A stretch of DNA of 64,000 nt from Haladaptatus sp. R4 (GTDB taxonomy: Archaea > Halobacteriota > Halobacteria > Halobacteriales > Haladaptataceae): assembly GCF_001625445.1 (NCBI RefSeq), contig NZ_LWHG01000011.1:558001-622000 (forward strand), written 5' to 3'. The position numbers were made by a program, and so were the translations under genes. This document shows, piece by piece, positions 45,831 through 52,954 of this stretch. How positions within the stretch are numbered: the first letter of the stretch is position 1; every line of letters starts with the position of its first letter. The notes beneath the pieces are model-generated. The model saw only the letters and a list, made by a program, of their open reading frames with translations. It did not search any database and was not told the DNA's origin.

Positions 45831-46871
45831 TCACTCCAACTCGTCGCTCCGCTTCGTCTCCCGCAGGATGAACGGTCCGATCGAAAGCGTCCGCTTGGCC
45901 ACCGTCGCAATCCTGAGAATAAACGCCAGCAGGATCATGAACGGCGTGATCGCAATCGTGGACGCCAGACTCACGGTCAGCACGTCGTTGCTGATGCCGA
46001 ACGTGTAGCCCGGAATCGCCCTCGCGTCGAAGTAGATTATCATCGAGATGGTGACCACGAGCGCGGGGACCGCCGTGTACAGCATGGCCCGCGAGAGGTT
46101 GACGAGTTCCCACTGGAAGTAGAGCGTCTTGAAGTGCTCGCGCGCCGGTCCGAAGAAGGTGAGCGATTCGATGATGTCCTCGAAGGCGTCGTTCGCCTCC
46201 TCGGAGAGCGCATCGGCGTGTTTGTGGCGGATCTTTCGCGCGAGGAAGACCTTCCACGAGTAGTTGAAGTTGAGGATGGCCGAGAGAACGTCGAACGTCC
46301 CAAACTGCGTGTCTTCGAGCGAGTCGCTCACCTCGTCCGCGTTGCCCGTCAGGCCGTCGACGTAGCTCCGAATCTCCTCTTTGAGGTCCTCGTCGCGGCT
46401 CTCGTCCACGGCGTCGGCGAGCGTGTTCGCCCGCGATGCGGTTTCGTCGAGGAGCGCTTTCATGAACGACGCCGGTTCGGGCGGTGCGGCCGGAACGTCG
46501 AGCGCGTCTTCGATTTCCCGGCGGAACTCCATCGCCCCCTCCATCCGACTCTGTTGGTCGCCGACCGGCCCGAGTTCCTGCGAGAGGACGAGTTGGTTCA
46601 GCGTCACGACGAGGGTCACGCCCGTGATGATCGCGCCGACGAAGCCCTGAAACACCGTATCCACTGCGTCGTCGCTCGGGCCGATGTACTGTTGCAGCGG
46701 CGACGGGTCGAGCACGCCCAACACGACCAGCGCCACGAAGACGGCTATCAGAGTACCACCCGCGACGAACCATCGGTTCGCCTCCATCAAAATCCACAGC
46801 TTCACCCGGCTCTCGTTCGCTCGCTCGCGCATCGTGTCCCCGGGTTGTGCGCTCCCACCAGAATCGCTCAT
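45831..46871 (-). CDS. four-helix haloarchaeal membrane protein
   Basis: A 346-residue membrane protein of unknown function. Helices are at about 33-53 (WFVAGGTLIAVFVALVVLGVL in part: AGGTLIAVFVALVVLGV), 75-97, 265-285 and 300-328, with a large cytosolic, charged domain in between (about 100-260, ETASRANTLADAVDESRDED). The C-terminus IGPFILRETKRSDELE is duplicated downstream at 44588-44656. Confidence 0.7.
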   Translation of the reverse strand: MSDSGGSAQPGDTMRERANESRVKLWILMEANRWFVAGGTLIAVFVALVVLGVLDPSPLQQYIGPSDDAVDTVFQGFVGAIITGVTLVVTLNQLVLSQELGPVGDQQSRMEGAMEFRREIEDALDVPAAPPEPASFMKALLDETASRANTLADAVDESRDEDLKEEIRSYVDGLTGNADEVSDSLEDTQFGTFDVLSAILNFNYSWKVFLARKIRHKHADALSEEANDAFEDIIESLTFFGPAREHFKTLYFQWELVNLSRAMLYTAVPALVVTISMIIYFDARAIPGYTFGISNDVLTVSLASTIAITPFMILLAFILRIATVAKRTLSIGPFILRETKRSDELE

Positions 46872-46937
46872 GGGAAACGAAAAGTCGAGTACGTTGAAAT
46901 AGACTCTTGCCGAATACGGTTGTTTTTGCCGGAGGGA

Positions 46938-47783
46938 TTACGAATTGTTTTGTTCGGTCTCGCTCTCGGCGTCCGATTCCGATTCCGATTCCGATTCTTC
47001 CGCGGCGACTTCCGCTTCGATATCCGAGAGGTCGATTTCGTCGCCATCGGAGGACGTGGATGCCGGTTCTTCTTCGGGTTCGTCCTCGATTCCCATGTCG
47101 GCTTTCAGCGTCTCCAGTTCGGAATCGACTTCGCCGCTCGTGCGCATCTCTTCGAGTTCGCGGTCGAGGCTGCTTTTATCCGAAAGCGCATCCTCGAACG
47201 CGCCGGTGTCCTGCAGTTCGTCCATCGCTTCCGCACGGGCTTCCATGTCCTCCGTCTTCTCCTCGGCACGCTCGATGGCCATCCCGACGTCTTGCATCTC
47301 GTCGCCGACGCCGGTCATCGCCTCGGAGACACGGCTGTTGGCTTCCGCGGCCTCGTAGCGGGCTTTCATGCTCTCCTTCTTCGTACGGAACTCCTCGATG
47401 CGGTTCTGGAGTTCGTTCTTCTTCTCCACGAGGTTGTCCTGCGTGTTCTGGAGTTGCGCGATCTGACTCTCCAGGTCCTCGATCTGGTTCATCTTCTGCT
47501 TTTTCTTTTCGAGGGCCTGTCGGGCCAAATCCTCGCGGTCCTGCTTGACCGCTTGGCGCGCCTGATCGTTGTGCTTCTCGACGTTCTCTTCGAGGCGGCG
47601 CTTCTGGATTTCGAGGCGCTTTTTCTGCGTCGTGAGGTCCGCGATGCCCTGTTTGACGTCCTGTAGTTCATCGCGCATCTGCTCGTAGGAGTAATCGAGC
47701 GTCTCGGTCGGGTCTTCTGCCCTGTTGAGGACGGCGTTTACCTTCGAGCGGACGACGTACGACATGCGTGAGAGTACTCCCAT
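46938..47783 (-). CDS. pspA: PspA/IM30 family membrane-stress protein
   Basis: A 281-residue ESCRT-III-related protein. The coiled-coil region (about 10-200) starts with GVLSRMSYVVRSKVNAVLNR and continues with PTETLDYSYEQMRDEL, typical of PspA/Vipp1, then a long acidic Ser/Glu tail (about 235-281, ESESESESDAESE). PspA protects membrane integrity in bacteria; haloarchaeal homologues respond to stress. No pspBC partners are present. Confidence 0.9.
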   Translation of the reverse strand: MGVLSRMSYVVRSKVNAVLNRAEDPTETLDYSYEQMRDELQDVKQGIADLTTQKKRLEIQKRRLEENVEKHNDQARQAVKQDREDLARQALEKKKQKMNQIEDLESQIAQLQNTQDNLVEKKNELQNRIEEFRTKKESMKARYEAAEANSRVSEAMTGVGDEMQDVGMAIERAEEKTEDMEARAEAMDELQDTGAFEDALSDKSSLDRELEEMRTSGEVDSELETLKADMGIEDEPEEEPASTSSDGDEIDLSDIEAEVAAEESESESESDAESETEQNNS

Positions 47784-47837
47784 ACCACTATATTCAGAAC
47801 CCGACCTTTAAAATCCTCACCAAGCTAACACGCCAGT

Positions 47838-48446
47838 GTGACTTCGAACAAAGTCGTCGTCCCCGGCGTCCGGGACGTACGGGGGTCGTTGGACGTGCCT
47901 GATGGGGAGACGGACGGGGTAATAGTCGCCTGTCCACCCCATCCGCAGTTCGACGGCAACCGAAACGACAACCGACTCGTCGCACTGTCGGAGTACCTCA
48001 CGGACCACGGTGTCGCCTGTCTGCGCTTCGATTACGGCGATTGGGACGAAGGCTACGGCGAGCGCGAGGACGCCCGCAACGCCATGCGCTTTGCGCGCGA
48101 ACGCTACGACTCGGTCGGAATCTTCGGCTTCAGTTTCGGCGGCGCGATAGCCACCCTCGCGGGCGTGGACGAGAACGCGGATGTCATCGCACTTCTCGCA
48201 CCCGCCTCCCGACTCACCGACGATTTGGACGCCGCGGCCGCGCTGGACGACGTCGAAGTCCCGCTGAAAGTCCTCTACGGCACGCGGGACGATTTGGCGG
48301 ACTGGGAACCGCTCGTCGAGCGCGCGGACGAACTCGGCTTCGAGACCGAGGAGTTCCCCGCCGACCACTTCTTCATCGGACAGGAACAGAAGGTAGCGAA
48401 TCGACTCGGAGAATTTCTCGTTGCGCGACTCGAAAGCCCCGCGTAG
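47838..48446 (+). CDS. alpha/beta hydrolase (dienelactone hydrolase-like)
   Basis: A 202-residue hydrolase starting at GTG. The nucleophile elbow is GIFGFSFGGAIATLAG (GxSxG; Ser near 103); the acid Asp lies in VLYGTRDDLADW and the catalytic His in EFPADHFFIGQEQKV. N-terminal ACPPHPQFDG and CLRFDYGDWDEG are characteristic of the KANL3/Tex30-like group. Substrate unknown; cytosolic. Confidence 0.88.
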   Translation: MTSNKVVVPGVRDVRGSLDVPDGETDGVIVACPPHPQFDGNRNDNRLVALSEYLTDHGVACLRFDYGDWDEGYGEREDARNAMRFARERYDSVGIFGFSFGGAIATLAGVDENADVIALLAPASRLTDDLDAAAALDDVEVPLKVLYGTRDDLADWEPLVERADELGFETEEFPADHFFIGQEQKVANRLGEFLVARLESPA

Positions 48447-48510
48447 ACGCGACGACACGCCGTTTGACTCGATGGAAACCGAATCGTAAGCGGCGGCACG
48501 CGAACCGACG

Positions 48511-49182
48511 TTACAGCGATTCGGCGAGTTCGGTCAGTCGGTCGCTCCCGTCGCGGTAGAACGGCACACCGTGGCCCATCGCGGCGATTTCGAAGTCAGG
48601 TGCGCGGGACTGGAGGGAAAGGATGCTGTCGTGTACCGCTTCGGTGTCGTAGCTCATCGCCCACGCGGAGGCGGTCAGTTTTCCGTGATCCTCGAAAACG
48701 AGGTCCCCGAGGAAGGCGGTGCTCAGCGATTCGCTGACGTAGGCGAGGTGCCCGGGCGAGTGCCCCGGCGTGGCGTAGGCCGTGAAACTCCCGATTTCGT
48801 CGCCGTCCGCTACGGGATGGACTTCGGTGTCGGGTCGGGAAAGGAGCGCGCCTGCCACGCGTTGGACCGCTCCCTTGTGGTTGTGCCAGTCGGGCGCGTC
48901 CGCACCGGTGACGAGCGGAGCGTCCGCTTCGCCGACGTATATCGGCGCTTGGAGCGGCAGGCGGGCGAGCGCCCCGACGTGATCGAAATCGTAGTGCGTG
49001 ATGAGAACGCGGTCGACGTCGTTGATGGAGTAGCCCGCGTCCCGCACCTCGCGCATGATGTCGCCGCTGTCGAAGGGCGTCCCGGCGTCGACGAGGGTCA
49101 GATCGCCGTCGTCGTCTGCGAGATAGCAGTTGACGCCGCCGAGGTCGAGCCACCACACGTCGTCCGAGAGTTGTGTCACCAT
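48511..49182 (-). CDS. metallo-beta-lactamase fold hydrolase
   Basis: A 223-residue MBL-fold enzyme. Metal motifs are THYDFDHVGA (HxxxDH, with Tyr after the first His), TPGHSPGHLAYV and FLGDLVFED, and the final His in GHGVPF. It resembles glyoxalase II/quorum-type hydrolases. The motif has HYDFDHVG where most have HxHxDH, so the first metal site lacks one histidine. ATG 49182 is supported by the family start MVTQLSDDVWWLDLGG. Confidence 0.88.
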   Translation of the reverse strand: MVTQLSDDVWWLDLGGVNCYLADDDGDLTLVDAGTPFDSGDIMREVRDAGYSINDVDRVLITHYDFDHVGALARLPLQAPIYVGEADAPLVTGADAPDWHNHKGAVQRVAGALLSRPDTEVHPVADGDEIGSFTAYATPGHSPGHLAYVSESLSTAFLGDLVFEDHGKLTASAWAMSYDTEAVHDSILSLQSRAPDFEIAAMGHGVPFYRDGSDRLTELAESL

Positions 49183-49226
49183 GCGAGGTGGTACGACGGC
49201 TAGCCACTTGAGCATGAACGGGTGAT

Positions 49227-49272
49227 TCTTCCAACGTACGGACGAACGGTCTTCCAACGCACGGACGAACGG
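49227..49272 (+). repeat. 23-bp tandem repeat in a divergent spacer
   Basis: TCTTCCAACGTACGGACGAA plus CGG (49227-49249) and the same with one change (49250-49272); a looser third unit follows. It lies between the MBL gene and the membrane gene at 49331. Confidence 0.8.
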
Positions 49273-49330
49273 TTGCCACCGCGTGGGCACGAACGGACGG
49301 TTTTTGGTCGTCCGCCACGCAACAGGTGGT

Positions 49331-49573
49331 ATGGGAACGCCACTACCAACCGAAACCGGTGAAGTAGATCGGTGGCGGGCGATGAAAGCAGTCGTTCCGT
49401 TTCTGGCGCTCGGGTTGATAGACTTGGTGCTCATTCTCGGTTGGGGACTCAACCCGCTCTGGGGGTTCGCCATCCTCCCGCCGATGATCTTCATCAGCGT
49501 GCTGGCGTGGATCAGCTTCAAATCCGGATTCATCGACGAGAACGCGAGCGCGGAGTACTACGAGGGGGAGTAG
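49331..49573 (+). CDS. small two-helix membrane protein
   Basis: An 80-residue protein: polar start GTPLPTETGEVDRWRAM, two helices (VVPFLALGLIDLVLILGW, about 20-37, and WGFAILPPMIFISVLAWISF, about 42-61) and an acidic tail ENASAEYYEGE. Haloarchaeal, unknown role. It is one base ahead of the cupin gene and likely cotranscribed. Confidence 0.65.
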   Translation: MGTPLPTETGEVDRWRAMKAVVPFLALGLIDLVLILGWGLNPLWGFAILPPMIFISVLAWISFKSGFIDENASAEYYEGE

Positions 49574-49574
49574 C

Positions 49575-49886
49575 GTGCGCGACCGCTATCCCGACCTCGA
49601 CCCGGACGATGGAGAGGTACTAACCGAGGAACTGGTCGTCACCGACGACGTGCTCGTGAAGACCTTCGCGCTCGGCCCCGGCGCGGAACTCAGCCCGCAC
49701 GAACACGGCGACAGCACGAACGTCTTCCACGTCCTCTCCGGCGAGGTGACCGTGATTCAGGACGGCGAGGAGGAGACGGTGTCGGCACCCGGAGTGATTC
49801 TGCACGAGCGCGGTGTGAGCCACGGCGCGCGAAACGATTCGGACGAGCGTGCGATTCTGACGGCCAGCCTCTGTCCGCTTCCGTGA
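49575..49886 (+). CDS. cupin domain protein
   Basis: A 103-residue single cupin starting at GTG. Metal-binding motif 1 is SPHEHGDSTNVFHVLSGEVTV (part: HEHGDSTNVFHVLSGEV); motif 2 is PGVILHERGVSHGARN with the final His. No function can be fixed. The one-base spacing from the membrane gene suggests coupling. Confidence 0.88.
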   Translation: MRDRYPDLDPDDGEVLTEELVVTDDVLVKTFALGPGAELSPHEHGDSTNVFHVLSGEVTVIQDGEEETVSAPGVILHERGVSHGARNDSDERAILTASLCPLP

Positions 49887-50048
49887 CGGCGAGACGGGGT
49901 CGATTTTGGACGGCGTCGCGTCCCACTGGTCGCTGCCTCACTGAAATATCGTCCCGTCGTCTGTACTTTCGTCCAACTCCACGACGGACCCCTAGCCGAG
50001 GTGACCGCTTTCGGAACGATTTTGAAACCGCGATACATCCTCGCATGC

Positions 50049-51095
50049 ATGAACCGAATCATCGGGGAGCGCGAGTTGGATGAAACCCCGTTCTCCGCGG
50101 AAGAGGCGCGAGAAACCTACCGGCAGATGGTTCTCGCCCGGCGATTCGACGAGCGCGCGATCGCGCTCCAACGACGCGGCTGGATGAGCAGTTGGCCGCC
50201 GTACCGCGGACAGGAAGCCTCGCAAGTCGGTGCCGCGCTGGCGATGGCCGACGACGATTGGCTCTTCCCGACCTACCGCTCGAATGGACTGCAGGTCGCG
50301 CGCGGCGTCCCGATCAGCGACATCCTGCTGTTCCGCCGTGGCCGACCGGAGTTCAACTCCGGCCACGACATCCCGACGTTCCCGCAGGCGGTTCCTATCG
50401 CAACACAAATCCCGCACGCGGCGGGCGCTGGCATGGCGATGAACTACCGCGGCGACGAGAACGCCGCCCTCTGTTACTTCGGCGACGGGGCGACGAGCGA
50501 GGGCGACTTCCACGAAGGGCTGAACTTTGCGGGCGTGTTCGACGCGCCGGTCGTCTTCTTCTGTGAGAACAACAACTGGGCCATCAGCCTCCCGCGACAC
50601 AAACAGACCGCGAGCGAGAGCATCGCGGTGAAAGCGCAGGCCTACGGATTCGACGGCGTGCAGGTCGACGGCAACGACCCGCTGGCGGTTCGCCAGACGG
50701 TCACCGAAGCGCTCGAATCCGCCCGACACGGCGAACCCGTCCTCGTGGAGAGTCTGACCTACCGACAGGGTGCCCACACCACGAGCGACGACCCGAGCAA
50801 GTACGAGGACGTGGAGAAGGAACTCCCGGCGTGGCGGAAGATGGACCCCCTCGAACGCTACGAGTCGTGGCTCACAGAACAGGACCTCATCACCGACGAG
50901 TTCGTGGAGGAGGTCCACGACGAGGCGGACGAACAACTCGCCGAAGCCGTCGAGGAAGCGGAGGCCGTCGAAGACGTGGACCCGCACGACGTGTTCGACC
51001 GGGTGTACGCCGACCTCCCGCCGCGACTCCGCGAGCAGCGCGGGTGGCTCGATTCGTTCCTCGAAGACCACGACGTGTACGAACTGGAACACTGA
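50049..51095 (+). CDS. thiamine-dependent 2-oxoacid dehydrogenase E1 alpha subunit
   Basis: A 348-residue TPP enzyme subunit. Motifs are YRGQEASQVGAALAM, the TPP/Mg motif FGDGATSEGDFHEGLNFAG with ENNNWAISLPR, and LTYRQGAHTTSDDPSKY, the phosphorylation-loop equivalent. It pairs with an E1 beta subunit in pyruvate or branched-chain 2-oxoacid dehydrogenase, yet no E1 beta, E2 or E3 gene follows; the next gene is a convergent Lrp-type gene. An orphan E1 alpha, perhaps served by a beta subunit elsewhere. ATG 50049. Confidence 0.9.
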   Translation: MNRIIGERELDETPFSAEEARETYRQMVLARRFDERAIALQRRGWMSSWPPYRGQEASQVGAALAMADDDWLFPTYRSNGLQVARGVPISDILLFRRGRPEFNSGHDIPTFPQAVPIATQIPHAAGAGMAMNYRGDENAALCYFGDGATSEGDFHEGLNFAGVFDAPVVFFCENNNWAISLPRHKQTASESIAVKAQAYGFDGVQVDGNDPLAVRQTVTEALESARHGEPVLVESLTYRQGAHTTSDDPSKYEDVEKELPAWRKMDPLERYESWLTEQDLITDEFVEEVHDEADEQLAEAVEEAEAVEDVDPHDVFDRVYADLPPRLREQRGWLDSFLEDHDVYELEH

Positions 51096-51129
51096 GAAAA
51101 ACGGGACCCCCGGACCCGTGTACCGAGCA

Positions 51130-51360
51130 TCAATCGATGGAGATGTACGTTTTCGTGTCCACGACGCCGTCGAGTCCCTGAATCGACGAGGAGGAAGTCT
51201 GGAGTACTTCGTACACCTCGTCCGCGTCCACCTCGACGACGATGTCGTAATCCCCGGCGACGATGTGTGCCTCCCCGACGTTCTCCAACTCGCGCACCGA
51301 ATCGAGCAATCCCTGTGACTTTCCTGCGGCCGTGTTCACCATGATAAATGCATGCACCAT
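51130..51360 (-). CDS. Lrp/AsnC ligand-binding (RAM) domain protein
   Basis: A 76-residue stand-alone RAM domain with no helix-turn-helix: MVHAFIMVNTAAGKSQGLLD, NVGEAHIVAGDYDIVVEVDA, DGVVDTKTYISID. It is almost the same length and pattern as the gene at 52218 on the other side of trkA. Such domains bind amino acids or act as modulators of HTH-bearing Lrp proteins. A palindrome covers its start codon. Confidence 0.88.
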   Translation of the reverse strand: MVHAFIMVNTAAGKSQGLLDSVRELENVGEAHIVAGDYDIVVEVDADEVYEVLQTSSSSIQGLDGVVDTKTYISID

Positions 51361-51367
51361 TATGGTG
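51355..51367. promoter_or_regulatory. palindrome over the RAM-gene start codon
   Basis: CACCATTATGGTG: 6-bp arms around one base, overlapping the ATG of the minus-strand RAM gene. It could bind a regulator that blocks initiation; its position in the start codon makes it an operator candidate. Confidence 0.45.
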
Positions 51368-51529
51368 TGTGATACTCTATCATTCGAGAAAAACCTTTGC
51401 CCGGCGACGGTAGCTACCGCCGGTTCATCGGTGCTATCACGGACGGAGAGCGGCCAACTCCGGAGGAAAATTTGACGGGGGTTCGTCTCCGGAGAAAGCT
51501 TATTTACCCCCTCTGCCGTACAACCGTTC

Positions 51530-52216
51530 ATGCGATTCGTTATCATAGGTGCCGGGAGGGTCGGCCTACGAACCGCTCGTGTCCTCCGCGAGGAGGGACA
51601 CGAGGTGACGTTGGTCGAAAACGACACGACGAAGGCAAAGCGTGCGCGCACCGACGGTTTCGAGGTCATCGAAGGGGATGGGTCGCGTGAGGCGGTGCTC
51701 CAACAGGCGAATCTCGATGATGCGGACGCGCTGGGTGGGTTGACGGGTGATCTGAACGTCAACTTCGCGGCTTGTTTGATCGGTAAACACCACGGCTGTC
51801 GGACCATCCTCCGGATCGACGAGGATTACCGCGAGGACATCTACCGGAAGTACGCGAGCGACGTGGACGAGGTCGTCTATCCGGAACGCCTCGGCGCGAT
51901 CGGCGCGAAGAACGCGCTCCTCGGCGGAAACATCCGTGCGATCGCCGATATCGCACAGAACTTGCAGGTGGTCGAACTCACCATCACCGAGGAATCTCCC
52001 ATGCGCGGGTACTCCATCAGCGAACTCGAACTCCCCGCGAACTCGCGCGTTCTCGCGTTCGGCAAGCGCGACGAACGGATGGGGATTCCGCTCTCCGACG
52101 ACTCGCTCGAAGTCGGTGACAGGGTCGCCGTCCTCGCCGACTTCGACGTCCTGGGTGACGTCCGCAAAATCCTCGTCGGCGACGGTAGTCGAGCGACTCC
52201 GGCAGGAGGTATTTAA
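51530..52216 (+). CDS. trkA: TrkA-type K+ uptake regulatory protein
   Basis: A 228-residue single KTN/TrkA protein. The N-terminal NAD-binding Rossmann fold is FVIIGAGRVGLRTARVLREE with EGDGSREAVLQQANLDDAD (pieces EGDGSREAVL and DDADAL). The C-terminal TrkA_C domain has ELELPANSRVLAFGKRDERMG (part ELELPANSRVLAFGKRD) and GDRVAVLADFDVL. It gates a TrkH channel, absent here. A TATTTA element lies about 25 nt upstream. The RAM gene at 52218 starts directly after the stop. Confidence 0.92.
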   Translation: MRFVIIGAGRVGLRTARVLREEGHEVTLVENDTTKAKRARTDGFEVIEGDGSREAVLQQANLDDADALGGLTGDLNVNFAACLIGKHHGCRTILRIDEDYREDIYRKYASDVDEVVYPERLGAIGAKNALLGGNIRAIADIAQNLQVVELTITEESPMRGYSISELELPANSRVLAFGKRDERMGIPLSDDSLEVGDRVAVLADFDVLGDVRKILVGDGSRATPAGGI

Positions 52217-52217
52217 A

Positions 52218-52448
52218 ATGGTTGCCGCATACATCATGGTCAAGGCGAATACGGGCGAGGCGGACCGACTGAAGAACGCGATTCTCGACATTGAGGGGGT
52301 CGAGGACGCCCACATCGTCGCCGGGGACGTCGACATCATCGTCAAGGTCGATGTCGACAACCCCGCCGAAGTCAAGACCGTCGCTGCCGACGGTATTCAG
52401 GGCGTACAGGGCGTCGAGGACACCCAAACGTACATCTCGATGGATTGA
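52218..52448 (+). CDS. Lrp/AsnC ligand-binding (RAM) domain protein
   Basis: A 76-residue stand-alone RAM domain: MVAAYIMVKANTGEADRLKN, GVEDAHIVAGDVDIIVKVDV, VEDTQTYISMD. One base after the trkA stop and clearly paralogous to the gene at 51130, so trkA is enclosed by two RAM proteins. Stand-alone RAM next to TrkA suggests ligand-dependent control of potassium uptake. Confidence 0.88.
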   Translation: MVAAYIMVKANTGEADRLKNAILDIEGVEDAHIVAGDVDIIVKVDVDNPAEVKTVAADGIQGVQGVEDTQTYISMD

Positions 52449-52463
52449 GGTCCCGACGGAAAA

Positions 52464-52922
52464 TCAGTCGTACTGCTGGTGTGCCCGGTTCAACATTCCC
52501 GCCGCTGGCTCACCGTACTCGTAGCCCGGAACGATCCCTTGCATCCACGTCCCCTCGGCGAAATCCACGATAGCCTTGGCGTCGTCGGCCGCCTTGTCGC
52601 TCCCCGAGAACTCGACCGAGAGAACTACTTCGTCCCCGTCGCGCTCGACCGTCGGCGGCGTCGCATCGTCCGCCGAAACGACGCTGTGAGCGTCTTCCAA
52701 CCGTAGTTCGAGCGTTTCGAACCAGCCGGATTCGACCACGTCGGCGACCGGTTCGTCCGTCACGACGGCCGACAACGTCGGCATTCGTACGGTCACTTCG
52801 ATGCTATCGTCCACCGTGACAGAGCCGTCGAACGGCGTCGTGGTTACGACGTACTCCTCGTCGTCGTCTTCGAATCCGTCGTGGAGACGAAACGCCCGTT
52901 CGACCGCGTCCTTCCGATTCAT
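52464..52922 (-). CDS. DUF5813 family protein
   Basis: A 152-residue protein: MNRKDAVERAFRLHDGFEDD, EYVVTTTPFDGSVTV, IEVTVRMPTLSAVV, then the C-terminal GIVPGYEYGEPAAGMLNRAH. Only in haloarchaea as far as I know, function unknown. ATG 52922 matches the family start; the reading frame is open upstream. It lies 32 bp after the CHAT gene on the same strand and may be cotranscribed. Confidence 0.75.
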   Translation of the reverse strand: MNRKDAVERAFRLHDGFEDDDEEYVVTTTPFDGSVTVDDSIEVTVRMPTLSAVVTDEPVADVVESGWFETLELRLEDAHSVVSADDATPPTVERDGDEVVLSVEFSGSDKAADDAKAIVDFAEGTWMQGIVPGYEYGEPAAGMLNRAHQQYD

Positions 52923-52954
52923 TGGTCCCGTTAGGGAGGGGAGAGGGAAGGGCG

